A DNA stretch of 64,000 nucleotides from Streptomyces sp. NBC_01231 (lineage in GTDB: Bacteria; Actinomycetota; Actinomycetes; Streptomycetales; Streptomycetaceae), in the NCBI GenBank assembly GCA_035999765.1, contig CP108521.1, positions 10,664,001 to 10,728,000 of the forward strand, given 5' to 3'. The notes below the pieces were generated by a model. That model did not search any database and had not been told where the DNA came from. It saw only the letters and a program-made list of their open reading frames with translations. A program made the translations under genes and the position numbers. Positions within the stretch are counted from its first letter, which is position 1, and each line of letters starts with the position of its first letter. This document shows, one piece after another, positions 8,514 to 17,098 of this stretch.

Positions 8514-9523
8514 TGAGTATGCGTATACCGATCAGCCTTGCCTGCTGGGACTATGACCGAACGCGAGCCCTCGCCGACGGAACCGTCCAGCCCGAGGGCA
8601 TCGACCTCACCTACCTGAACCTGCCCATTGAGGAAACCTTCTTCCGCATGCTGCGGCACCGGGAGTTCGAGGCGGCGGAGATGTCGCTGTCGTCGTACGT
8701 CGTCCACGTCGGTGCGGGACACTTCGACGCCGCCGACGGCCTGGTGGCCATTCCTGTCTTCCCTTCGCGGGCTTTTCGCCACAGCGGTATCTACGTCCGC
8801 GCGGACAGCGACGTCACCGACCCCGCCGACCTCGCCGGCGGCACTGTCGGTGTGCCCGAGTATCAACTCACCGCCGTGGTCTGGATTCGCGGCATGCTGG
8901 CCGACCGTCACCGGCTGCCGATCGAGTCGGTTCGCTATCGGACCGGAGGCATGCACGAGCCGGGAAGAATCGAGAAGCAGCGTCTGGATCTGCCGTCCGG
9001 GCTCGATGTGGCTCCGATTCCACCCGACCGCACTCTCGTCGACATGCTCCTCCACGGTGAGATCGACGCCCTCTACGCGCCCCGCACACCCACGCCGATG
9101 CTCAACGGCGACCGACAGCAGCTGCGGTATCTGTTCACCGATCCCCGGGCGGAGGAGGAGCGCTACGCCGAGGAGACCGGCATCTTCCCGATCATGCATG
9201 TCGTCGTGCTGCGTCGTGACGTCTACCAGGCCCGTCCGTGGATCGCGCGCTCGCTGTACACCGCGTTCGAGCAGGCGAAGTCTCTGACTGAGGCACGCAT
9301 GGCGGAAGCCGCCGCACTTCCCTACATGACGCCGTGGCTGGCCGACGAACTCGAGCGCACCCAGACGCTGTTGGGCCGGGACTTCTGGCCCTACGGTCTG
9401 GATGCGAATCGGGCCACGCTGGAGGTGTTCCTGCGCTACGCCCACGAGCAGGGCCTCACACCGCGAAGGCTCCAGGCCGACGAGTTGTTCGCCCCGGAGA
9501 CCGCGGAGAGCTATGTGATCTGA
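8513..9523 (+). CDS. 4,5-dihydroxyphthalate decarboxylase-like protein
   Basis: A 336-residue cytoplasmic protein with no signal peptide. It resembles 4,5-dihydroxyphthalate decarboxylase (Pht5), an enzyme with a periplasmic-binding-protein-like fold that makes protocatechuate. Supporting stretches are the N-terminal LACWDYDRTRAL, FRMLRHREFEAAEMSLSSY, and the C-terminal PYGLDANRATLEVFLRYAHE with DELFAPET. GAGGAG precedes the ATG at 8513. If the reaction is kept, it would decarboxylate a dihydroxyphthalate-like acid. A phthalate 3,4-dioxygenase normally feeds a PhtC-type enzyme instead, so the true substrate may be another ortho-dihydroxy aromatic acid. Confidence 0.8.
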   Translation: MSMRIPISLACWDYDRTRALADGTVQPEGIDLTYLNLPIEETFFRMLRHREFEAAEMSLSSYVVHVGAGHFDAADGLVAIPVFPSRAFRHSGIYVRADSDVTDPADLAGGTVGVPEYQLTAVVWIRGMLADRHRLPIESVRYRTGGMHEPGRIEKQRLDLPSGLDVAPIPPDRTLVDMLLHGEIDALYAPRTPTPMLNGDRQQLRYLFTDPRAEEERYAEETGIFPIMHVVVLRRDVYQARPWIARSLYTAFEQAKSLTEARMAEAAALPYMTPWLADELERTQTLLGRDFWPYGLDANRATLEVFLRYAHEQGLTPRRLQADELFAPETAESYVI

Positions 9524-9525
9524 AG

Positions 9526-9660
9526 CGTTTCGCCCACGCTCATCGAGCACATGCCGGGACAGGACACGTGGCCGCGGCCGCCGCCGTCCAGGGCCATCCT
9601 GGGCACCGTCACCGAGCCGACCACGGTGGTCAGCCGACGTTCGTGCCCGCGTTCGACGCG
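9526..9660 (-). pseudogene. Possible ISKra4-like transposase fragment
   Basis: The minus strand encodes ERRLTTVVGSVTVPRMA, which resembles the N-terminal conserved segment of ISKra4-family transposases (TVFG-VTVTR-AYR type). The frame gives no further recognisable transposase and no terminal repeats were found. The call is tentative. Confidence 0.3.
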
Positions 9661-9941
9661 GCGGCGCCCCTGAACAGAGCGACCACCGCGGCGGCGCCGT
9701 CAGCACCCCGATCGGCGAGCCCTTCCCAGCCGGGACGCCACGACCACCTGTCCGGCTCCCGCGTTCCGGACTCGCCGAGGATCTCGGTGACCGTCTCCTG
9801 GGTGATATCCAGCCGCGACAGCACCACCTCCTTGCACTCCAGCGACTCGGTCAACTCCGCGATGCGCTGCCGCAGTTCCTCGACACGGGCGCGGGCCGCT
9901 GCCTCTGGGCGCTGCGGTCGGGATCTCCCGGACGGGACCAT
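9630..9941 (-). pseudogene. Coiled-coil fragment of transposon-associated type
   Basis: A minus-strand frame encodes VEELRQRIAELTESLECKE followed by LSRLDITQETVTEIL, a short coiled coil then a helical segment. Similar small ORFs are often seen next to actinomycete insertion elements. It runs on into unrelated sequence and has no clear partner gene. With the preceding fragment it suggests that mobile-element debris fills the 570-bp gap between the Pht5-like gene and module 2. Confidence 0.3.
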
Positions 9942-9996
9942 GCGTCCATGCGCACCCTGAGAGCGAAGCAGCCCTGGGACTCTCTCAGTTGACTTG

Positions 9997-10011
9997 TTCT
10001 GGCCTCCAGAA
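9997..10011. promoter_or_regulatory. Candidate IclR-type operator TTCTGGcctCCAGAA upstream of module 2
   Basis: A perfect 6-3-6 palindrome 82 bp before the second MFS start, at the position matching 1995-2009 in copy 1. A TTGACT hexamer lies just upstream at 9989. The centre differs between the copies but the TTCTG/CAGAA arms are kept, which argues for selection. Confidence 0.65.
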
Positions 10012-10092
10012 TCCCATTTCCGGTCAAGCGGTGCCCGGCATAGATTCTGCGCACACCAGGAAGGCGCCCAGATCATTGGGAAAGGACACTCA

Positions 10093-11526
10093 ATGGCGAG
10101 ATTGTCTGATGTGGCTGCCGCATCTGAGTCCGGGGATCGCACCTCCGGCGATGAGCAACAGGCCGGAAAAATTGCGACACGCATCGATCGGATTCCCACG
10201 GGGAGATTCCATGGCCGGGTTGCAGCCGTCATGGGTACCGGCACATTCTTTGCCGGGTTCAACGCGATAAGTCTGGCCGTGATCTTGCCGATTCTCGTCA
10301 AGGACTTCGACCTTGGCCTGACTGAAGCCGGGCTGATAGTGAGCGCGGGTTTTCTCGGCCAGCTCATCGGCGGTGTGGTTGTTGGCGTTCTGAGCGACCG
10401 TTTTGGGCGCCGGCCGACGTTCTTGATCTCTGTCGCAATATTCAGCTGCCTCTCCCTTGCATGTGCGATGGCGTGGAGCCCGGAGAGCCTGCTGGTGTTC
10501 CGCGTGCTTCAGGGCATCGGTATCGGGGCCGAGGCTCCCATCGCAACGACATTCATCAACGAGCTCCTCGGAGCCCGCAAGCGGGGACGCATCGGGATTC
10601 TCTTCGCTTCGCTCTACGCGTGGGGGATCGCGTTCGCGCCGCTGGCCGCACTGCTCACGGTGACCGCAGCCGGATCGGAGGTCGGTTGGCGGATCTTGCT
10701 CGCCATTGGCGCGTTGCCGCTCTTCCTGGTCGTCTGGGGCTGGTTCGCGCTGCCGGAGTCACCGCGCTGGCTGGCGGAGACGGGGCGGGTCGCGGAAGCC
10801 GAAGCCATCGTGGCGAGGATGGAGCGCGGGGCCGAGGAGCACGGGCATGTGCTCGACGAACCACGCCGACCCCTCGCTCAGGCTGCCCGGCAGAAGTTCT
10901 CTGTGACCGAGCTGCTCGGCAGACAGTACCGAGCTCGCACGCTGTCGTTGTGGGCCATCTGGTTCATGACGTTCTTCGTGACCTATGGGTACCAGGCATG
11001 GCTGCCCACGATGTATGTGCAGATCGGTGGGCTGGACCCGTCGTACTCGCTGATGCTCACAGTGATCCTGGGAGTCCTCCAGGTGGCCGTGGCGCTCGTT
11101 GTGGCATGGCTCATCGAGCGCATCGGGCGCCGGGCGCTCTTCACTGCGGGATTCATCACCGCCGCGCTGGGTGGATTGTTCGGCGTTATCACAGTGGGCG
11201 TACTCGGCTATACCGAATGGCCTGCTCTGGCTGCCTCTGGCATGTTCATCGCGGTCGGAATGTCGATCCCTGCCGTAGCGCTATGGGTCTACACTGCCGA
11301 GGTTTTCCCGACGCGCATGCGAGGGTGGGCGACATCCACGTGCAGCGCAATGCTCAGCATTTCGAGCGTCGTTTCCCCGGTCTTGATCGGATCGATTCTG
11401 GGCAGCGGCGCGAGTCCGGGCACCGTGTTCGCGCTGTTTTCCCTCAGCTCCGTCGTCGCAGTTGTCGTGGTGTTGATCTTCACTGTGGAGACCCGTGACC
11501 GTGCGCTGGAGGAGATCTCAGCATGA
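10093..11526 (+). CDS. MFS aromatic-acid:H+ symporter-type importer (module copy 2)
   Basis: A 477-residue paralogue of the transporter at 2097, colinear along its length with scattered substitutions (for example GVLSDRFGRRP for GALSDRIGRRP). The ATG at 10093 was chosen over the longer frame because AAAGGA precedes it and it matches the copy 1 start. It leads the second five-gene set. Two close transporters in parallel modules may differ in specificity or only in expression. Confidence 0.85.
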   Translation: MARLSDVAAASESGDRTSGDEQQAGKIATRIDRIPTGRFHGRVAAVMGTGTFFAGFNAISLAVILPILVKDFDLGLTEAGLIVSAGFLGQLIGGVVVGVLSDRFGRRPTFLISVAIFSCLSLACAMAWSPESLLVFRVLQGIGIGAEAPIATTFINELLGARKRGRIGILFASLYAWGIAFAPLAALLTVTAAGSEVGWRILLAIGALPLFLVVWGWFALPESPRWLAETGRVAEAEAIVARMERGAEEHGHVLDEPRRPLAQAARQKFSVTELLGRQYRARTLSLWAIWFMTFFVTYGYQAWLPTMYVQIGGLDPSYSLMLTVILGVLQVAVALVVAWLIERIGRRALFTAGFITAALGGLFGVITVGVLGYTEWPALAASGMFIAVGMSIPAVALWVYTAEVFPTRMRGWATSTCSAMLSISSVVSPVLIGSILGSGASPGTVFALFSLSSVVAVVVVLIFTVETRDRALEEISA

Positions 11527-11559
11527 GTGCAAGAAAAACGACATGATGCTGGAGGTGTG

Positions 11560-12207
11560 ATGTTGTTCAGTGACATCGAGATCGATGAACCGATCGAGAA
11601 AATCGTCGATGACTGGGACTACCTGAATGAGCGTATTATCGCGCGCTTCTTGGGAAAGTTCCGGCCAGAAGGCGACAGTGTTTTCGGTATCCGTCAGGTG
11701 GTGCCCACCCTGGATGACCGCAAGCGCGGGCTCGACATGATCCAGACCAGGCGCAACTTCGAGATAGGACCCGCCGGTCGTGTCCAGGTCGCCCGCGACC
11801 CGCTGACTGTGCACGTGACGGCGAGTGGGACTCCGCACCGCACCGAGCACCTGTTCGGCTTCTGGCACATCAACGACAAGGACGAGCTCATTCTGCCGCT
11901 TCCGGCTGTGTCGCCCGACAAGCCGGCCCACCAGCTCATCATCATGGGCCGTCCGTCAGGTAAGGAGTGCGACCGGCTCGGATGGTACTGCGAGCGTTGC
12001 ACGTCGCTCGTCTTCATGCGGGAGCTGGTCACCGGAGAAGTCGGATTCCAGTATTTCTGGGGGTGGGAACACTCGACCGTCCTGGAGTACAACTCGTCCG
12101 TCGAGAACCGGACCTGTCCCGAGTGCGGCCACGTCAACCGGTATGGCTACACGGGATTTGCCAGTGATGACGATGAGAACATGCGACAGGCTCGGACGGA
12201 ATGGTGA
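11560..12207 (+). CDS. 3-hydroxyanthranilate dioxygenase-like protein A (copy 2)
   Basis: A 215-residue counterpart of the gene at 3561, with the same WYCERC and CPECGHVN metal-site cysteines and HRTEHLFGFWHINDKDE centre. The ATG has GGAGG upstream. Differences from copy 1 are spread over the gene, as expected for old duplicates. It overlaps protein B by 7 bp, as in copy 1. Confidence 0.7.
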   Translation: MLFSDIEIDEPIEKIVDDWDYLNERIIARFLGKFRPEGDSVFGIRQVVPTLDDRKRGLDMIQTRRNFEIGPAGRVQVARDPLTVHVTASGTPHRTEHLFGFWHINDKDELILPLPAVSPDKPAHQLIIMGRPSGKECDRLGWYCERCTSLVFMRELVTGEVGFQYFWGWEHSTVLEYNSSVENRTCPECGHVNRYGYTGFASDDDENMRQARTEW

Positions 12208-12812
12208 CGACCGTGCCAGGCAAAGATTCGGGGGCTTCATCGCCGGCGCTGCTCATGCATTACACGAGGAGTATGACCGCCAGTGACAGCAGGTGGTCAA
12301 ACATCGGGGACTATGCCATCTGGACCGGCAACCAACAGCTCGAGGAACCACCGTACGTTCTGATGGAACTTCGGCAGGGGAAGGTTTTGACGGTTCCCTC
12401 GGGGCAGGGCCGCCCGGCCCTCCATCGAATTCCCGCCGGCACGCCGTACCGGGTTTCCGGACTCTTCGGTTTCTGGCATGCGAGCGATGCCGACACGGTA
12501 TGGGTGCAGGCCGAGTACGAAGGTAAGAGGTTCTACTCGATGATGTTGGGCGGGTCCCGGGCGCGTCCGAGCCTCAACCGGTGTGAGTGGTACTGCCCCC
12601 GTTGCGCCCGGCCCCTGTGGCAGCGGACGTTCGATACGGCGACGGCTGGCTTCACGGCGTTTCTCAGCACCACCCAAGAATGGGTTCGCGAGTTCAACGC
12701 CGACGCGACTGGACGGAAGTGCACGGACTGTGGGTACTCCCACCCCCTCGGATACGGATTCGATCCGCAGGACGACACTGTGGCCGAGGCATTGGAGAGG
12801 AAGTCGTGGTAG
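12201..12812 (+). CDS. 3-hydroxyanthranilate dioxygenase-like protein B (copy 2)
   Basis: A 203-residue counterpart of the gene at 4202. Differences are concentrated in the first 75 residues or so (for example LEEPPYVLMELRQGK against IEELPYVLMEFRDGK). Beyond that only one residue differs (PLWQ for PLRQ). The abrupt change marks the left edge of a conversion-like tract near base 12419. Confidence 0.7.
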   Translation: MVTTVPGKDSGASSPALLMHYTRSMTASDSRWSNIGDYAIWTGNQQLEEPPYVLMELRQGKVLTVPSGQGRPALHRIPAGTPYRVSGLFGFWHASDADTVWVQAEYEGKRFYSMMLGGSRARPSLNRCEWYCPRCARPLWQRTFDTATAGFTAFLSTTQEWVREFNADATGRKCTDCGYSHPLGYGFDPQDDTVAEALERKSW

Positions 12813-13183
12813 CCGAGATTGAGCGTGTCGAAGTCGGCTCGGTACGCGACCTGGACGAGAAGTCCGTACTGCGCCTGTCGCTTCCGGACGGCCGACCGAT
12901 CGCCGTGGCACTGCTGGCCGATGGAGAATACACGGCCTTTGAAGGCCTCTGCCCGCACAAGGGCGCTCCGATCACGGAAGGCCGCATCTGTGAAGAGGCC
13001 GTGATCTGCCCCTGGCACGGATTCCGGTTCGACCTGCGCAGTGGTGAGCCCGTGGGAACGTCGAGCATCATGAAACTCTCCGTGCTTCCGGTCACTGTCG
13101 AATCCGACCGGATCTTCGTAACCATCACCAGTAAAACCGTTGCGGTTGGACGTCCGCACTACGGAGGAATACATGCCGAATGA
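12806..13183 (+). CDS. Small Rieske ferredoxin with frameshift-extended C-terminus (copy 2)
   Basis: Same protein as at 4807 (CPHKG and CPWHG Rieske ligands, one internal Pro-to-Ser change), but one base is missing at the stop: copy 1 ends ACC-AAG-TAA and copy 2 reads ACC-AGT-AAA. The frame therefore continues 16 codons beyond the copy 1 end, to 13183. It now overlaps the next gene's ATG at 13173. The added tail is unrelated to any domain and probably tolerated. The overlap may couple translation to the TAXI-like gene. Confidence 0.8.
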   Translation: MVAEIERVEVGSVRDLDEKSVLRLSLPDGRPIAVALLADGEYTAFEGLCPHKGAPITEGRICEEAVICPWHGFRFDLRSGEPVGTSSIMKLSVLPVTVESDRIFVTITSKTVAVGRPHYGGIHAE

Positions 13184-14144
13184 TGAAAATCCTCTGACGA
13201 TCATCGCCGACTGGGGGAATGCCAACTTCCACGTCATCGCGGGGTGGATCGCCGCCAATCTCAGGTGGCGGATCCAGGGCCCCGGCGCGACCGGGTCCCC
13301 CTACGTGATCAAGACCGGCTCGGGAAACCGGGACAACATAGAAGCAGTCGCCTCCGGGGCGGCTGACGTCGCGATCACGACGCCCGCCGACATCATGCTT
13401 GAAATGGCCGTAGCCGGCCGGGACTTCTTCGACGGCACCCCATATCCCCACCTCCGCACGCTCGGCTACATCCCGCAGGACGACCGGCTCGTGTTCGCCG
13501 TCCGGGCGGACACCGGAATCGAGTCGTTCGTCGATATCCGCGAGCAGCGCCCCGCCCTGAATCTCGCCACCGGAAGCCGCGGCGAAAACAACCTGATGAC
13601 GTGGGCCGTCATGGAGGCGTTGCGCAGCCACGGGATCGACCCGGCCGACATCGAGGCGTGGGGCGGACGCTGGCTGGAGCACGATCACCCGCGCCGAGCG
13701 CTTGAGTGGGCGATCAGCGGTGAGGCCAACGCCGTGATGTTCGAAGGGATCATGGTGCCGCAGTGGTGGACCTTCGTGGAGAAGGTACCGGTGCGGTTCA
13801 TCGCGATGGAGGAGGAAGCGCTCGGGGACCTCAGTTCCCGCCTGGGCCTGCGTCCTGCAACGCTTGAGCGCGGAAGGCTGGGGGCGGAGACCGACATGCC
13901 GTGCCTCGACTGGTCGAACTGGGCCATCGTGGTCCGTGACGACATGCCGGACCAGATGGCGCACATGATCACCGCTGTGATGGTGGAGGAGCGTGCGGAA
14001 CTCGAAGCGCGATACCGCCATCTGCCGTACGAGCGCTCGCCGTTGTCGTACCCCATCGACCCGTACACGATGCACAAGGGCCTCGGTGCCCCGTTGCACC
14101 CCGGTGCCGAGCAGTACTACCGGGACAACGGATACCTGAGCTAG
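13173..14144 (+). CDS. TAXI-family binding-protein fold without signal peptide (copy 2)
   Basis: 323 residues, same length as copy 1 at 5177, with about 27 substitutions by eye spread along the protein. The conserved C-terminal third (PYERSPLSYPIDPYTMHKG) is unchanged. No signal peptide and no TRAP permease genes are present. GGAGG precedes the ATG. Conservation in both copies shows it is an integral part of the module rather than a passenger. Confidence 0.75.
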   Translation: MPNDENPLTIIADWGNANFHVIAGWIAANLRWRIQGPGATGSPYVIKTGSGNRDNIEAVASGAADVAITTPADIMLEMAVAGRDFFDGTPYPHLRTLGYIPQDDRLVFAVRADTGIESFVDIREQRPALNLATGSRGENNLMTWAVMEALRSHGIDPADIEAWGGRWLEHDHPRRALEWAISGEANAVMFEGIMVPQWWTFVEKVPVRFIAMEEEALGDLSSRLGLRPATLERGRLGAETDMPCLDWSNWAIVVRDDMPDQMAHMITAVMVEERAELEARYRHLPYERSPLSYPIDPYTMHKGLGAPLHPGAEQYYRDNGYLS

Positions 14145-14328
14145 CTTCCCGCCCAGTCGGCCGACGCCTGGTGTCCGCTCGGGCCTGAGTATTCCCGCGA
14201 GGGCCTTTGGTCCAGGGCGGTCCCGGCTGTTGAGGGGTGGCCCGGGGCCGCTGTCGGCGGTGGGGTGGCCGACCCATCCGGCGGGCCGGCGGGCTCCGGA
14301 CATACGACAGAAGAGAGCAAGCACAGCC

Positions 14329-15084
14329 ATGACATCTATACGCACGGCATCCGTCGACATCCCGACGCCGGACGGCACCGCCGACGCCTACTTCGCCCAC
14401 CCTGACGACGGCGCCGTCCACCCAGCCGTGCTGGTCCTCATGGATGCTTTCGGGCTGCGTCCCGACCTGAGGAAGACGGCCGACCACCTCGCCGTAGCCG
14501 GCTACACCGTACTGGTCCCCAACGTGTTCTACCGTCACGGACCCGCACCGGTGGTCGAACTGCCTGACTTCATCAACCTGACCGCGCGTCCGGAGATATT
14601 CGGGCGAATCGTGCCCATCATGCGGTCGCTCACTCCCGACTTGGCCATGCGTGACGCCGACGCCTACCTGCGCCGGCTGGCCGACTCACCCCTGACCGGT
14701 GACCGACCGGCCGCCGTCGTCGGCTACTGCGTGGGCGCGGGCCTGGCGCTGCGCACCGCCGGTACCTATCCGGAGCGAGTGACCGCAGTGGCCGGCTTCC
14801 ACGGCGGGAATCTCGCATCCGACGCCCCCGACAGCCCGCACCTGCTCGCCGACCGCATCACCGCGGAGTTGTACTTCGGCCACGCCGAGAACGACCACGG
14901 TCTACCCCTCGAGCAGATCGACCGCCTGGAGAAGACGCTCACTGCGGCAGGTGTCCGCCACCACTGCGAGGTCTACACCGGCGCATCCCATGGCTTCACC
15001 CGGGCCGACACCGATGCCTACCACCCCGAAGCCGCCGCACGCCACTGGACAGAGCTGCTGAGCCTGCTGAACCGCGCCTTCTGA
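14329..15084 (+). CDS. Dienelactone hydrolase family protein
   Basis: A 251-residue alpha/beta hydrolase. The nucleophile is a cysteine in GYCVGAG (the dienelactone hydrolase signature), with the acid in HAENDHGL and the histidine in GASHGF. Family members open lactones such as 4-carboxymethylenebut-2-en-4-olide after aromatic ring cleavage in the cytoplasm. It lies 184 bp after module 2 on the same strand, so it may complete the ring-cleavage pathway. The ATG at 14329 gives the normal family start; a weak AGAGAG lies upstream. Confidence 0.88.
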   Translation: MTSIRTASVDIPTPDGTADAYFAHPDDGAVHPAVLVLMDAFGLRPDLRKTADHLAVAGYTVLVPNVFYRHGPAPVVELPDFINLTARPEIFGRIVPIMRSLTPDLAMRDADAYLRRLADSPLTGDRPAAVVGYCVGAGLALRTAGTYPERVTAVAGFHGGNLASDAPDSPHLLADRITAELYFGHAENDHGLPLEQIDRLEKTLTAAGVRHHCEVYTGASHGFTRADTDAYHPEAAARHWTELLSLLNRAF

Positions 15085-15180
15085 CGCGTGTTCACGCCAG
15101 GGGGTCTCTGGACGCGGCCGGGCATCGGTGGACCAACCGGCCCTCGCCTGCCGGCGTGATGCGGACCGCGTGCGTACGAC

Positions 15181-15202
15181 GGGCCGGCCGCCCGGCCGGC
15201 CC
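15181..15202. terminator. GC-only hairpin (10-2-10)
   Basis: GGGCCGGCCG / CGGCCGGCCC with a 2-nt centre lies 96 bp after the dienelactone hydrolase stop and 29 bp before the next start. It is a terminator candidate, although its closeness to the start at 15232 leaves a 5'-UTR role possible. Confidence 0.45.
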
Positions 15203-15231
15203 AAGCATTTGAATCAGAAGGAAACTGGATC

Positions 15232-16218
15232 GTGAAACTGTCCGTTGTTCTGCCCGCCGCTCTGGTGGCCGTGACGTTGACCGCTGGGTCGAGCGCCTAT
15301 GCGGCCGAGTCGTCCGCCGTTCCCGCGGGGAAGCTGCCCGCGGCGACCGCCACTGCCCCGGCGCGGTGGCCCACTACCCTGCCGCTGCCCACGGGGGAAC
15401 GGCCCGAAGGCTTTACGGTCTCGGGCACCACCGGCTACGCCGCCTCCTTCACGGACGGCAGCATCTGGCGCGTCAACCTGCGCGCCGGGAAGTGGCAGGT
15501 GCTCACCCCGGCCACGGGAGTCGGCGGCGCGGTCGGCATCAGACTCGCCGGCCATGGACGCCTCTTCGTCACCGGCGGCTACGCCGGAAATCTCCGGGTG
15601 ATCGACTCCCATACCGGCAAGGTGCTGGCCACCTACCAGCTCGCCAAGGATGCCCACACCATCGTCAATGACATGACAGTCCTCGACGGGGCCCTGTACG
15701 TCACTGACTCCTTCTCCCCGTATCTCTACAAGCTACCCCTGGGCAAGGGAGGCGGGCTGCCCGAGCAGAGCGAGGTGCAGGCCATCCCCCTCAAGGGCAT
15801 GACCTACACCGATGACAACGGGGGTTGGAACGCCAACGGCATCACCACCACCCCCGACGGCAAGGCACTCCTGGTCATCCAGACCAACACCGGCGTGCTG
15901 TACCGAGTGGACCAAGCCACCGGCCAGGCCACGCCGGTCGATGTCGGTGGCGCGGACCTGACCTGGGGCGACGGCATGCGCCTGGAGGGCACCACCCTCT
16001 ACATCACGCGCAACGTATCCAACAAGCTCGCCGTCCTGCAGCTCAACAAGGCGGGCACGAAGGGCCGGCTCACCGCCGAGGTGACCGATCCGCGGTTCGA
16101 CAACCCCACCTCCGTCACCCGTATCGGCAACAAGCTCTACATAACCAACGGCCGCTTCTCCGCCGCCGACCCCGCGAACACGACTTACTTCATCTGCGCG
16201 ATCCCCGACCCGGCCTGA
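15232..16218 (+). CDS. Secreted beta-propeller (SMP-30/NHL-like) protein
   Basis: A 328-residue protein with a Sec signal peptide (MKLSVVLPAALVAV, cleavage near SAYA-AE). The mature part is built of repeated beta-propeller blades such as VNDMTVLDGALYVTDSF and WGDGMRLEGTTLYITRN. The fold resembles SMP-30/gluconolactonase or NHL proteins, which are lactonases or binding proteins outside the membrane. No catalytic residues can be assigned. The GTG start at 15232 gives the signal peptide and has AAGGAAA upstream. It sits after a catabolic region and may be unrelated to it. Confidence 0.75.
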   Translation: MKLSVVLPAALVAVTLTAGSSAYAAESSAVPAGKLPAATATAPARWPTTLPLPTGERPEGFTVSGTTGYAASFTDGSIWRVNLRAGKWQVLTPATGVGGAVGIRLAGHGRLFVTGGYAGNLRVIDSHTGKVLATYQLAKDAHTIVNDMTVLDGALYVTDSFSPYLYKLPLGKGGGLPEQSEVQAIPLKGMTYTDDNGGWNANGITTTPDGKALLVIQTNTGVLYRVDQATGQATPVDVGGADLTWGDGMRLEGTTLYITRNVSNKLAVLQLNKAGTKGRLTAEVTDPRFDNPTSVTRIGNKLYITNGRFSAADPANTTYFICAIPDPA

Positions 16219-16223
16219 CAGCC

Positions 16224-16258
16224 CCGCGGCGGCCGGGGGACCTCCTTGGCCGCCGCGG
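16224..16258. terminator. Hairpin after propeller gene
   Basis: A perfect 11-bp stem CCGCGGCGGCC / GGCCGCCGCGG with a 13-nt loop starts 6 bp after the stop at 16218. This is a strong terminator candidate without a U-tract. Confidence 0.65.
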
Positions 16259-16261
16259 CCC

Positions 16262-16975
16262 GCGCTTCGGCCAGCCTTGTCGCTGAACCGCTGCGCTCGC
16301 CGAGGCCGTCACCTCGCGCGACGATCTGGGGGCCGTCGCTGAGCACGTCCTGTCTCCCTTCGGCGCTGACTGGCTCGTGTTCCGCATACTGGTGGCACGC
16401 GGCCGACTTCACGTCGTGGGTTCCGCCGGATATCCGCAGGAGTGCTCAGCCTGGTTGACGGGCTCCCACTGGCCGAGCACGCCATGATCCACGATGTGGT
16501 GCGCGCTCGAGGTCCCCGGTTCGTCGAGTCGAGGCCAGCCACGAGGAGGGCACCTTACTGACGACTCGGAACGGTCTGGTCGGTCAATCCCCGGAGCGTG
16601 CCCGCTTGTTCGACGTGGAGCACGCTCGCGCACAGCAACTGCAGAGCGGCCTGCTGCCGAGAGTCCTGCCCTGTATGCCCGCTGCCGGCGCCCGCTACCT
16701 GCCCGCGGGCCGGGGGAAGAGGTGGGCGGCGACCGGTACGACCTGATACAGCTTTCCACCGACCGGGTCGCCATGGTGATCGGCGACGTCATGGGGCACG
16801 GCATCACCGAAGCGGCCACCATGGGTCGGCCGCGTACCGCCGTACACACCATCGCCGACCAGGAGATGCCACCTGACGAGTAGCTGTTCAGCCGACTCAA
16901 CGACCTGGTCTCCGACGTCGGCGAGGACTTCTAGCCACGTGCTTGTACGCCGTGGTCGCACGCTTCCAGGCGCTG
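16262..16975 (+). pseudogene. Broken GAF/PP2C phosphatase, paralogue of the gene at 2-1630
   Basis: The sequence follows the first gene of the window from its GAF part (VVGSAGYPQE region) through the PP2C core (VAMVIGDVMGHGITEAATMG intact at about 16770-16830). Several frameshifts are present, and two in-frame TAG codons stand where copy 1 has GAG-TTG and TTC-TAT (about 16880 and 16933). Homology fades after about 16975, and the HATPase part is gone. It flanks the duplicated modules opposite the intact gene. Confidence 0.8.
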
Positions 16976-17098
16976 CCCTCCAGGCGGGGAGCGCCCCGGC
17001 CCGCGTCCCTGCGCTGGGCGAACAAGAGGCGCCCCTATACGGCCTGGAGACGGTGGGCATCGGCAGGACCGCGCCGTCGGGCGGGTCCGGCCAAGCGT

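Noticed and set aside
9526..10011. Complete insertion sequence between the modules
   Set aside because: Only short transposase-like fragments are visible. No terminal inverted repeats or target-site duplication could be found by eye.
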